This document shows, piece by piece, positions 17,393 through 24,893 of a DNA stretch of 64,000 bases; position 1 is the first letter of the stretch, and every line of letters begins with the position of its first letter. Location: assembly GCF_035989305.1 (NCBI RefSeq), contig NZ_CP108514.1, positions 5,374,501 to 5,438,500 on the forward strand, written 5' to 3'. The notes under the pieces are model-generated. The model did not search any database. It saw only the letters and a program-made list of their open reading frames with translations, and had not been told where the DNA came from. The DNA comes from Streptomyces sp. NBC_01233 (GTDB taxonomy: Bacteria > Actinomycetota > Actinomycetes > Streptomycetales > Streptomycetaceae). A program made the position numbers and the translations under genes.

Positions 17393-18864
17393 GGCGGGTT
17401 CTAATGATCCACGCAACACCCTGGAGTTCAGGGAGTTGCGGGGATCGTGGATTTCGAGGTGCTGAAGGCGAGGTTCTTCGAGGCGCTGGACAGGGAGAAC
17501 GGCAGCATCACTGCTGCGGCTCGTGCAGTCGGAGTGAACCGCAACACGGCGTTCGGGTGGGCACGCCGGGCCGGAGTCCGTGGTCGCGGCAAGCCTCGCA
17601 GGCCCGGCCACCCCGGTCGGGCGGAGTACGAGCGGCTGCGTGCTGCGGGAGTCCGGCGCCGTGATGCCGCCGCGCAGGCCGGCGTCCATGAGCGCACCGC
17701 TGAGGACTGGGACCGCGGTATCCGGCAGATCGGCCACTCGCGCCTGCATCCTGACGGGCGCCGCATCGACTACAAGACTGGTGTGACCACCATCGCCGCC
17801 ACCTCTTCAAGGTCGTCCCTCGCAACGGTCGAGGCCGAACTGCACCCCAGGTTTCTCACGGTGACCGAGCGAGAGCTGATCGCTGATCTGCACCGTGAAG
17901 GCCGGTCGCTGCGCGCGATCGGACGGGCACTGGGCCGACCGGCGTCCACGATCAAGCGCGAGATCGACGCCCGGTCGGTCGATGGCGTCTACCGGCCGCA
18001 CCGGGCCCAGCGGGCATGGGCGAGGAGCCGGTCGCGCCCCAAGGACTCCAAGCTCGCCCAGGACGGCCCGCTCCGCCGGTTCGTCGCGGAAAAGCTGCAG
18101 GAACAGTGGTCACCCGAGCAGATCTGCCACGCTCTGGTCATCGAGTTCCCCGACGACGAGAGCATGCGCGTGAGCCCGGAAACGATCTACCAGGCGGTCT
18201 ACGTCCAGGCCCGTGGCGGACTGCGCCGCGAAGTCGCGGCCGCGCTGCGCACCGGGCGCACTCGCCGCAAGCCGCACCGCAGCCCGGACCAGCGCACGCG
18301 CCGGTTCGTCGACGAGATGGTGATGATCTCCGAGCGTCCTGCCGAGGTCGAGGACCGGGCAGTGCCCGGTCACTGGGAGGGCGATCTGATCGTCGGCCCC
18401 CGCAGCGAGAGCGCGATCGTCACCCTGGTCGAGCGCTCCACCCGCTACGTCATGCTGGGGCATCTGCCCGGCGGGCATACGGCCGAGGAGGTCCGCGACG
18501 TGCTGGTGCCCTTGATCCAGACCCTGCCCGGGCACCTGCGCGGCTCGCTGACCTGGGACCAGGGCTGCGAGATGGCCGCGCACAAGCAGTTCACCGTGGC
18601 CACAGGCGTGCCGGTCTACTTCTGCGACCCGCACTCACCCTGGCAGCGCGGATCGAACGAGAACACCAACGGCCTGCTACGGCAGTACTTCCCCAAGAGC
18701 ACCGACCTGTCCGTGCACAGCCCCGAAGACCTCGAACACGTCGCCCAGCAACTCAACGGCCGGCCCCGCAAAACGCTCGGCTGGAAAACCCCAGCCGAGC
18801 GCCTGCGTGATCTACTGACGAGCACGTAGACCGTCAGGTGTTGCGAGGACCCCAAGAATCCGCC
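17393..18864 (+). mobile_element. Complete IS30-family insertion sequence
   Basis: 1472 bp bounded by imperfect 28-bp inverted repeats (17393-17420 and 18837-18864, 22 of 28 matches, inner core CGCAACACC perfect) and flanked by a 3-bp direct repeat AGG (17390-17392 and 18865-18867), in the range IS30 elements make. It carries one intact transposase gene. It inserted between a GNAT gene and a DUF4229 gene without breaking either. Confidence 0.9.
17447..18829 (+). CDS. IS30 family transposase
   Basis: 460 residues from a GTG. An N-terminal HTH-containing extension (AAARAVGVNRNTAFGWARRAGV) is followed by the IS30 HTH (LIADLHREGRSLRAIGRALG) and the DDE catalytic domain with D313 (HWEGDLIVG), D371 (TWDQG) and E405 (NENTNGLLRQYFP). 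All three acidic residues and the C-terminal RPRKTLGWKTPAERL signature are present, so the enzyme looks functional. The N-terminal part is longer than in E. coli IS30, a common actinobacterial form. Confidence 0.95.
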   Translation: MDFEVLKARFFEALDRENGSITAAARAVGVNRNTAFGWARRAGVRGRGKPRRPGHPGRAEYERLRAAGVRRRDAAAQAGVHERTAEDWDRGIRQIGHSRLHPDGRRIDYKTGVTTIAATSSRSSLATVEAELHPRFLTVTERELIADLHREGRSLRAIGRALGRPASTIKREIDARSVDGVYRPHRAQRAWARSRSRPKDSKLAQDGPLRRFVAEKLQEQWSPEQICHALVIEFPDDESMRVSPETIYQAVYVQARGGLRREVAAALRTGRTRRKPHRSPDQRTRRFVDEMVMISERPAEVEDRAVPGHWEGDLIVGPRSESAIVTLVERSTRYVMLGHLPGGHTAEEVRDVLVPLIQTLPGHLRGSLTWDQGCEMAAHKQFTVATGVPVYFCDPHSPWQRGSNENTNGLLRQYFPKSTDLSVHSPEDLEHVAQQLNGRPRKTLGWKTPAERLRDLLTST

Positions 18865-18976
18865 AGGGCCGCCGCGGGGCCCCGGCGTGCTTCACTGGAC
18901 GGGCACCGGCCGGCGTGACGGCCGACTGCCGACACGCCAGCCGACGTACGACCACGATGAGAGAGAAGGGGTCACC

Positions 18977-19288
18977 GTGTCCCTCAAGCCGAGCGCAACG
19001 ATCCGATACACCGCGATGCGCCTGGGCATCTTCGTCGGATGCCTCGTCGTCGTCGCGGGCCTGGTCCGCCTCCAGTGGGTGCCCGCCGGGCTCGGCGCCG
19101 CCAACGCCGCCTGGGTCGTGCTGCTCGCCCTCGTCATCTCCGCCCCGCTCTCCTTCGTCCTCCTGCGCAAGCAGCGGGAGGAGATGTCCCGGCAGATCTC
19201 CGGGCGCGTCGCGGGTGCGAAGGAGAAGCTCGCCGCGAACCGCAGCCAGGAGGACCAGGCCGACGACGCGGCGCGCGTGAGCTCGTAA
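18977..19288 (+). CDS. DUF4229 family membrane protein
   Basis: 103 residues from GTG 18977 with GAAGGGG upstream. Two membrane helices (IFVGCLVVVAGLVRLQWV and ANAAWVVLLALVISAPLSFVLL) are followed by a charged cytoplasmic tail KQREEMSRQISGRVAG. The pattern matches DUF4229. Function unknown. A hairpin terminator follows. Confidence 0.85.
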   Translation: MSLKPSATIRYTAMRLGIFVGCLVVVAGLVRLQWVPAGLGAANAAWVVLLALVISAPLSFVLLRKQREEMSRQISGRVAGAKEKLAANRSQEDQADDAARVSS

Positions 19289-19317
19289 CGCCACAGTTGG
19301 CTTCATCACACATCGAA

Positions 19318-19367
19318 CCGCCCCAGCACCGGGTATACCGCCCGTAACGCTGGGGCGGCCGTATTTT
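19318..19367 (+). terminator. Hairpin terminator after the DUF4229 gene
   Basis: CCGCCCCAGC (19318-19327) pairs perfectly with GCTGGGGCGG (19349-19358) around a 21-base loop, followed by CCGTATTTT. Confidence 0.75.
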
Positions 19368-19444
19368 CCGGGCCGGCGCAAGAGGGCCTCGTGCGCCGTT
19401 GTCTCAAAGGGCCCCTTTGAGATTCCCAAAGGAGAAGTGTTAGC

Positions 19445-19555
19445 GTGTTGAACATGTTGACCACAGCCGCGCACCCGATGACCACGAGCGTTCCGCTCGT
19501 GATGCGCCTGCACGTCGACCTCTGCCGCCGCGCGTCCGCGGCCTGTTGCTGTTGA
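19445..19555 (+). CDS. Cysteine-ending leader peptide (attenuator ORF)
   Basis: 36 codons from GTG 19445, placed ten bases after AGGAG (19430-19434); an in-frame ATG at 19454 would be too far from that site. The peptide contains MRLHVDLCRRAS and ends Ala-Cys-Cys-Cys (GCC TGT TGC TGT TGA). The RLHVDL-RRAS core is the signature of actinobacterial putative leader peptides found before sulfur and cysteine genes. The terminal Cys codons sit 12 bases before a hairpin, so ribosome stalling when Cys-tRNA is low could control the symporter gene downstream. Confidence 0.8.
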   Translation: MLNMLTTAAHPMTTSVPLVMRLHVDLCRRASAACCC

Positions 19556-19567
19556 GCTGAATCGATA

Positions 19568-19602
19568 CAGCAGCGGTCCCGGCCGGCTCCTTCCGGCTGC
19601 TG
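19568..19602 (+). promoter_or_regulatory. Candidate attenuator hairpin after the Cys leader peptide
   Basis: CAGCAG (19568-19573) pairs with CTGCTG (19597-19602), and CCGG (19583-19586) with CCGG (19593-19596), giving a bulged hairpin just downstream of the leader stop. CACCTCC at 19649-19655 could mask the symporter ribosome site in an alternative fold. The folding was judged by eye. Confidence 0.5.
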
Positions 19603-19666
19603 CCGCACCGCATCACCACCGCAGCACTTCCCCCCTGTCTTTGTGCGTCACCTCCGGAGAGTGTCC

Positions 19667-20992
19667 GTGTCCGCGACCCCCCACGCCCCTGCCAAGGCCT
19701 CGTTCAAGTTCCCCTTCTGGGCCCAGATCGTCGCCGGTCTCGCCCTCGGCGTCCTCTTCGGCTGGATAGCCCGCAGCCAGGACGTCAGCTGGCTCGCCAC
19801 CACCCTGGAGAAGACCGGCGACATCTTCGTCCAGCTGCTGAAGCTGGCCATCGCCCCGCTCGTCTTCTTCGCGATCCTCGTGTCGATCACCAACCTGCGG
19901 AAGGTGAACAACGCCGCGCGGCTCGCCTCCCGCACGCTGCTCTGGTTCATGATCACCTCGCTGATCGCGGTCGGCATCGGCCTCGCGATCGGCCTGCTTA
20001 CCGACCCGGGTTCGGGCACCGGCCTCACCGCGGCCGACGGCCAGGAGCCCAAGAAGACCGGCTCCTGGATCGACTTCCTGACCGGGATCGTGCCGACGGA
20101 CATCGTCACGCCGTTCACCCAGCTGAAGGTCCTTCAGATCGTCTTCCTGGCCGTCGTCGCCGGTATCGCCGCCCTCCAGCTGGGAGCCAAGGCCAAGCCG
20201 GTCCTCGACCTCGCCGAGTCCGCCCTGGAACTCCTCCAGAAGGCCCTGTGGTGGGTCATCCGCCTCGCCCCGATCGGCACCATCGGTCTGATCGGCACCG
20301 CGATCGCCACGTACGGCTGGGAACTCATCGGCAAGTACGCGACCTTCACCGCCGACATCTACATCGGCTGCGCCCTCGTGATGTTCGGCGTCTACCCGCT
20401 GCTGCTCGCCACGGTCGCCAAGGTCAACCCGCTCCAGTTCTTCAAGGGCGCCTGGCCGGCCATCCAGCTGGCCTTCGTCTCCCGCTCCTCGGTCGGCACC
20501 ATGCCGGTCACCCAGAAGGTCACCGAGCGCCTCGGCGTTCCGAAGGAGTACGCCTCCTTCGCCGTCCCCTTCGGCGCCACCACCAAGATGGACGGCTGCG
20601 CCGCGATCTACCCGGCGCTCGCCGCGATCTTCATCGCGCAGATCTTCGACGTGCAGCTGGGCATCAAGGAGTACCTGCTCATCGTCTTCGTCTCGGTCAT
20701 CGGCTCGGCCGCCACGGCCGGTCTGACGGGCGCGACGGTCATGCTGACGCTGACCCTCTCCACGCTGGGCCTCCCGCTGGCGGGCGTCGGCCTGCTGATG
20801 GCGATCGACCCGATCCTGGACATGATCCGCACCGCCACGAACGTGGCCGGACAAGTTGTCTCACCGGTGATCGTCGCTGCACGTGAGGGCATCCTCGACC
20901 GCGACGCGTACAACTCGGTGAAGTTGTCGCCGATCGACGAGCACGACGAGCGTGAGGTCGAGCAGAAGGTGACTGCTCCGCTCCCCGCGTAA
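19667..20992 (+). CDS. Dicarboxylate/amino acid:cation symporter (DAACS family)
   Basis: 441 residues from GTG 19667, chosen because GGAG lies eight bases upstream; GTG 19643 and 19661 are in-frame alternatives. The DAACS elements are present: the Ser-rich hairpin SRSSVGTMPVTQ, the GATTKMDGCAA motif (equivalent of NMDGT) and DPILDMIRTATNVAGQ at the end of helix 8. The family moves glutamate, aspartate, C4-dicarboxylates or cystine. The Cys-rich leader peptide upstream suggests a sulfur amino acid such as cystine (inference). Confidence 0.9.
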   Translation: MSATPHAPAKASFKFPFWAQIVAGLALGVLFGWIARSQDVSWLATTLEKTGDIFVQLLKLAIAPLVFFAILVSITNLRKVNNAARLASRTLLWFMITSLIAVGIGLAIGLLTDPGSGTGLTAADGQEPKKTGSWIDFLTGIVPTDIVTPFTQLKVLQIVFLAVVAGIAALQLGAKAKPVLDLAESALELLQKALWWVIRLAPIGTIGLIGTAIATYGWELIGKYATFTADIYIGCALVMFGVYPLLLATVAKVNPLQFFKGAWPAIQLAFVSRSSVGTMPVTQKVTERLGVPKEYASFAVPFGATTKMDGCAAIYPALAAIFIAQIFDVQLGIKEYLLIVFVSVIGSAATAGLTGATVMLTLTLSTLGLPLAGVGLLMAIDPILDMIRTATNVAGQVVSPVIVAAREGILDRDAYNSVKLSPIDEHDEREVEQKVTAPLPA

Positions 20993-21019
20993 GCGCTCAG
21001 GCGCGCCGCGAGGACAAGG

Positions 21020-21048
21020 ACGCCCCGGAACTCAACGTTCTGGGGCGT
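21020..21048 (+). terminator. Hairpin after the symporter gene
   Basis: ACGCCCCGGAAC (21020-21031) pairs with GTTCTGGGGCGT (21037-21048) with one mismatch over a five-base loop. An 8-bp repeat GTTCGTGC (about 2.6 copies) follows to 21068. Confidence 0.65.
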
Positions 21049-21125
21049 TCGTGCGTTCGTGCGTTCGGCCGGGATGGCCTCAAGACGGCTTGCCCCGCGG
21101 TGGTGTCCGATTCCGGAGTCGAGGA

Positions 21126-21580
21126 TCACGTCGTCGACCCCTGGGGGCGACGCCGCCACTCCTCCTGACCGCCTGACTCCGCGCTGACCAGAGTGATCTT
21201 GATGGAGTCGGTCTCAGGTGGCTTCCTGCAGCCGCGTCCGATGCTGAACACCTGAACTTCCTTGATCACGCTTGCCACGACTGCTCGGCGGCGCTCCAAG
21301 TTCTCGTCACTCTCGTCCCGCCATACCGCCAGCGCGTCCGTCTCGGTCTGGGTTGAGGCGGCAACGGCGACGGCCTCCCGAGTGCGTAGCTGCTGGAGTT
21401 GCACGCGCAGATGCGTCAGAGAGTCGAAGTAGTCCTCGTCCTCCATCCGCCCTTCCTTCCAGCGAAGCCGGAGGAGGCGGATGCGCTCTTCCGCCTTCCT
21501 GACCTCGTCCGTCAGTACTCCTGGCCCTTGCGGTCCCTGCTGATCCGGACGTAGATTCCCACGCGCTTCGGCTTGGCCAT
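21126..21580 (-). pseudogene. Internally deleted large serine integrase
   Basis: From ATG 21580 the frame reads MAKPKRVGIYVRISRDRKGQEY, the first strand of a resolvase-type catalytic domain, then stops at 21512. The next frame continues with VLTDEVRKAEERIRLLRLRWKEG, then EDYFDSLTHLRVQLQQL and ERRRAVVASVIKEVQVF, the coiled-coil and end of a large serine recombinase C-terminal domain. Everything between, including most of the catalytic domain, is missing. It marks a former integrative element or prophage. It cannot be active. Confidence 0.8.
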
Positions 21581-21708
21581 GTCCCACCCCGGGTTTCGGA
21601 CGGCTTACCTGCGCACTGCTCAACGTACATACCGATGGCATGGTTACGGTGTGGGCGGGCAGGCCCTGGTCTCGGTCATCGTCTCGGCCCGTGAAAGCAG
21701 CCTGGGCG

Positions 21709-22023
21709 TCAGACCGTCTGCGCGCGGAAGTACGCGACCGTCGCGATCAGGAACGGCACGGCGAACCACCACCGGCCCATGGTCCGGCGGAACACGGGGG
21801 TGATGGTGATCAGCAGTCCCAGCAGACACAGGACGACGGAGAAGTTGCCCATGAACCGGGCGTCTTCGCGGAGCTGGTCGTACGGCGAATGAGGCCGCAT
21901 GGCCACGGCGGCCCAACAGGAGAACGCGGCGGGGACGTAGAGCAGGACGAGCGGGATCACGAGCACCCACTGCAGGCAGCCCCGGTCCTCGGGCAGGTCG
22001 ATGTTCTCGCGGGGGAGCCTCAT
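21709..22023 (-). CDS. Small membrane protein, second of a related pair
   Basis: 104 residues starting MRLPRENIDLPEDRGCLQWVL. Three hydrophobic segments (VLVIPLVLLYVPAAFSCWAAVAM, FSVVLCLLGLLITITPVF, WWFAVPFLIATVAYF). It resembles its upstream neighbour in layout and in motif TPVFRRTMGRWWFAVP versus PPVRRTLGPWWLAPP, so the two are paralogues. The start overlaps the neighbour's stop (ATGA). It is the last gene of the four-gene coupled operon. An immunity or membrane-partner role for the lysozyme-fold protein is inferred from context only. Confidence 0.72.
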   Translation of the reverse strand: MRLPRENIDLPEDRGCLQWVLVIPLVLLYVPAAFSCWAAVAMRPHSPYDQLREDARFMGNFSVVLCLLGLLITITPVFRRTMGRWWFAVPFLIATVAYFRAQTV

Positions 22024-22340
22024 CCGAGCGTCACCATCCGGATCCAGGCGATCGCGCCGAGGACGACCGGCGGGGCGAGCCACCACGGGCCCAGGGTGCG
22101 GCGGACGGGCGGGACGAGGGTGATCAGGATCCCGAGCACGCTGAAGATGATGGCGAAGAGGGCCATCGCCGTCGTCCCGGCGTAGCCCGGATCGTCCCAC
22201 TCGGCCGCCGGTCCGAAACGCACCGCCGTGTAGACGAAGAACGCGTTGAGCAGGTGGAGGAGGCCGAGCGGGACCCCGAGGACCCACCTGAGGAAGCCCT
22301 GGTCCTCGGACGGGTCGGTGCGCTCGCGGGGACGTGTCAT
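22020..22340 (-). CDS. Small membrane protein, first of a related pair
   Basis: 106 residues starting MTRPRERTDPSEDQGFLRWVLGVP, with hydrophobic segments at about 20-43, 58-78 and 87-104 and the motif PPVRRTLGPWWLAPP. Paralogue of the next gene. The start overlaps the stop of the lysozyme-fold gene by four bases, so the two are made in step. Such coupled small membrane proteins after an exported hydrolase suggest protection or export help, but there is no direct evidence. Confidence 0.72.
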   Translation of the reverse strand: MTRPRERTDPSEDQGFLRWVLGVPLGLLHLLNAFFVYTAVRFGPAAEWDDPGYAGTTAMALFAIIFSVLGILITLVPPVRRTLGPWWLAPPVVLGAIAWIRMVTLG

Positions 22341-23728
22341 CGCATGGCTTCCTTGACCTGGCCGAGCCCCTCGGTGAAGTTGTCACCGTAGTCCTGGGCC
22401 TTCTGCGACTCCCAGTACGGGCCGCCGTTGTAGCGGGCGGCGATCTCGCGCATCTGGGCGTCGGTCAACTGGTCGGCCGGCACGTCCGCGTACGGGGTCT
22501 CCGACTTGATCTGGGCCAGGAAGCCGGCGGCTATGAACGCGTTCTGGCGGTGGTCCTGGAGGGACTCCTCCACGAGGGCGCGCTGGGCCTCCGTGAGGTG
22601 CGCGGGATCGTAACCGAGCACTTCGGCACCGCGCCGGACCTGGATGGCGATCGGCCCGAAGGAGGTCTGGTCGGGCACACCGCCGAGCCGGTTCGGGAGG
22701 TTCTCGGGCGTGATGGGGCTCAGGGGGAACGCGGCGGTGTGGCGCATGTGGTCGGTGAAGTCGTCGACGTAACCGCCCTGCCCGGCGATCTCGTTCCAGG
22801 CGATGCCCGCGACGAGCTCCTCGGGCAGTCCCGCGTGCTGGGCGGCGGCCCGGAGGATCTCCTTGTTGCGGGAGATCCACTGGGCCTTCTCCCGGTCGTC
22901 GTCCGGCGGGTTCCAGTACATCTCCTCGCCCTGCGGCAGCCCGGCGATGCGCATCCGGATGTCCTTGAGCTCCGGCGACATGTAGGTCTTCTCCCCGACC
23001 GTCCCGTGCATCTCCCGCTTCGGGCCGCTGCCCGGCAGGTGGGTCAGCGGGCTGTTGCGCGCCTCCTCGCCCTCCCGGCGCAGGTCGGCCATGACGGCGT
23101 ACAGGTCGGGGCGTTCGCCGCCGCCCTGGACCCGGAGTGCGGGCATCAGCTCGTACGCCTGCTTCAGCGCGTGGACGCAGGTGTCGCGGGCCTCCTGTTC
23201 GACGGTCTTGGCGAGGTGGAAGCCGCCGCCCGCGGCGTCGTGGAGCCGGTTCGCCTCGTCGCGGATGTCGTCCACGTCCATGGTCACTTCGGCCAGGAAG
23301 TCGAAGACGCCGGTCGTGGCGCGCATGTCCTCCCACCGGCGCATGGGCTCCGCCTGCTGCGCGACCTTGGTGATGGCGACGCCCTTGGTGCCGATGAGCG
23401 CGGCGAGCGCCCGTTCCGACCGAGCGCCGTTGCGGTAGTGGGACTTGGCCGTCTCCAGCGCCAAGGCGTAGGCGTGCAGGGCGCTCGCGGCCTTGTCGAA
23501 GCCCTCGGCCATGTGCGTCACCAGCTCCCGGGCATCGGTGAGACGCGCGAAGTACGTCGTACTCCCGTCGCTCTCCCACTTGGTGCGCTCCGCCCGCCGG
23601 GCGGGTTCCTCGACCTCTACGAGGAGGTCGCGCAGCCGGCGGAACTCGGCCGCGTTCCGTTCGACCAGCGCAGGATTGCACTCCGCCATGAACGTGACGT
23701 CGGCGTGGTAGCTCAGGCCGCTGCTCAT
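22337..23728 (-). CDS. WXG100-like protein with lysozyme/transglycosylase-like C-terminal domain
   Basis: 463 residues without a classical signal peptide. Residues 1-200 are helical with a KWESDG turn (W51) resembling the ESX/WXG100 four-helix hairpin. Residues 290-463 look like a soluble lytic transglycosylase or goose-type lysozyme fold: LVAGIAWNEIAGQGG with candidate catalytic Glu313, TSFGPIAIQV (S356, G358, Q363) and IAARYNGGPYW (434-436 NGG). A peptidoglycan-cutting effector exported by an ESX-type system is inferred. Both ends are coupled by ATGA overlaps with its neighbours. No chaperone or secretion gene is nearby. Confidence 0.7.
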   Translation of the reverse strand: MSSGLSYHADVTFMAECNPALVERNAAEFRRLRDLLVEVEEPARRAERTKWESDGSTTYFARLTDARELVTHMAEGFDKAASALHAYALALETAKSHYRNGARSERALAALIGTKGVAITKVAQQAEPMRRWEDMRATTGVFDFLAEVTMDVDDIRDEANRLHDAAGGGFHLAKTVEQEARDTCVHALKQAYELMPALRVQGGGERPDLYAVMADLRREGEEARNSPLTHLPGSGPKREMHGTVGEKTYMSPELKDIRMRIAGLPQGEEMYWNPPDDDREKAQWISRNKEILRAAAQHAGLPEELVAGIAWNEIAGQGGYVDDFTDHMRHTAAFPLSPITPENLPNRLGGVPDQTSFGPIAIQVRRGAEVLGYDPAHLTEAQRALVEESLQDHRQNAFIAAGFLAQIKSETPYADVPADQLTDAQMREIAARYNGGPYWESQKAQDYGDNFTEGLGQVKEAMR

Positions 23729-24174
23729 CTGTCCTTGTCCTCCGGCCTCAGGTACACGCCCGTCTCCACGATCTTGCGGAGGAAGGACGCCGCGGTGTCG
23801 TCGTCCACCCGGGCGAAGCTGGTGCCGGTGGTCTTCAGGCGGGTGGCCAGGCCGGCGAACAGGGCGACCGTGTCCTTGAACTGGTCGTCGGCGAACCGGG
23901 CGAAGCGGAGGGTCTGCGCCGCGACATCGGGGTGCGCCCGGGGCACGCGGGCCATCGTGCTCGCGTCGCCGTCAGGACGGCCCTCGTGCAGCAGCGCGGC
24001 GATCTCGATCAGCAGGTTCGCGTTGCCGTTGATGGACGGGACCCCGGCCACCAGGCCCCCGGCGGGGCTGCCGCCGCCGGGCTCGGGCGCCACCTGGTTG
24101 AGACGCATGGCGGGGGACGAATGCCCAGCCACGACGGCAGCTTTGTGCTGCGCCCATTCCGCGTCGAACGACAT
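23725..24174 (-). CDS. WXG-like hypothetical protein, first gene of coupled operon
   Basis: 149 residues starting MSFDAEWAQHKAAVV. A Gly/Pro linker at about 30-50 precedes a helical region (NANLLIEIAALLHEG; FARFADDQFKDTVALFAGLATRLKTTG). The type is common in streptomycetes immediately before WXG100-like effectors and is likely their export partner (inference). GGGGGA lies seven bases before the ATG. The stop overlaps the effector start by four bases. Transcription starts in the 70 bp upstream, beside a decayed kinase gene. Confidence 0.72.
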   Translation of the reverse strand: MSFDAEWAQHKAAVVAGHSSPAMRLNQVAPEPGGGSPAGGLVAGVPSINGNANLLIEIAALLHEGRPDGDASTMARVPRAHPDVAAQTLRFARFADDQFKDTVALFAGLATRLKTTGTSFARVDDDTAASFLRKIVETGVYLRPEDKDR

Positions 24175-24248
24175 CTGGTTCCCCCTGACTTGACCCGGAA
24201 GTGCTGGATCATGTCCATGCTAGTACGGGGAAAACGGCAGCTCAGCTG

Positions 24249-24649
24249 TCAAGAGAGCTTCCACAGCCGGACGGTGGAGTCGCGGCTTCCGCTGGCGAGG
24301 GCCTTGCCGTCGGGGCTGAAGGCCACCGAAGCCACGTCACTGGTGTGGCCGGTGAGGGTGGCTGTGGTGGTGCGGGAGGCAAGGTCCCAGAGCCGGATGG
24401 TGCGGTCGCCGCTGCCGCTGGCGAGGGTCCGGCCGTTGGGGCTGAAGGCCGCCGAAGCCACGTCGCCAGTGTGGCCGTCGAAGCCGTAGATGCCAGTGCG
24501 CTTGGCGACATCCCAGAACCGGATGAGGGTGTCACCGCGACCGGCCGTCCGAGCTCGACGTCGTACGCCTGCCACACCTCGCCGATGCCGCCGTGCCCGA
24601 GCCGGGCGTCCAGCCGGTACCGCCCGGAGAAGTGCTCTCCCGTACGCAT
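24249..24649 (-). pseudogene. Internally deleted Ser/Thr kinase-WD40 gene
   Basis: From ATG 24649 the frame reads MRTGEHFSGRYRLDARLGHG, GIGEVWQAYDVELGRPVAV, the start of a Hanks-type kinase through its glycine loop, up to where VAVK should follow. The sequence then jumps, one frame over, to the last WD40 blades (TLIRFWDVAKRTG; GHTGDVASAAFSPNG; GHTSDVASVAFSPDGKALASG; TVRLWKLS, stop). The kinase body, linker and first blades are gone. The join lies within GCGGTGAC, which could fit either parent, suggesting a microhomology deletion. Confidence 0.82.
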
Positions 24650-24710
24650 GGTCCCCCCCCGGTCGTACATCAACTCCCGCTGTGGCACGGGTCATTGTGT
24701 AACGCCGGGG

Positions 24711-24893
24711 TCAGGCGTGCGAGACGAATCCCGCCCAGGCGTCGGGGGTGAAGGCGAGGTGGGGGAGGCCGGTGTCCTTGGAGTCGCGGACGTGGACGGT
24801 GGCGGGGCTGGTGGCCACCTCGACGCAGTCGTTGATGTCGCCGCTGTCGCTGTAGCTGCTCTTGGACCACTCCAGCTCGGACTCGTGGATCAT
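24711..24893 (-). CDS. DUF397 protein
   Basis: 60 residues from ATG 24893, with the DUF397 pattern: ELEWSKSSYSDSGDINDCVEVA and VHVRDSKDTGLPHLAFTPDAWAGFV. These small proteins accompany HTH-DUF5753 regulators and ATPases in AbaA/WhiJ-type loci that affect development and antibiotic production in Streptomyces. The start overlaps the regulator's stop (ATGA), so the two are coupled. Confidence 0.92.
   Translation of the reverse strand: MIHESELEWSKSSYSDSGDINDCVEVATSPATVHVRDSKDTGLPHLAFTPDAWAGFVSHA

Noticed and set aside
22334..24193. A 619-codon plus-strand frame across the WXG/lysozyme operon
   Set aside because: Shadow frame; the minus-strand genes have coupled starts, ribosome sites and motifs.
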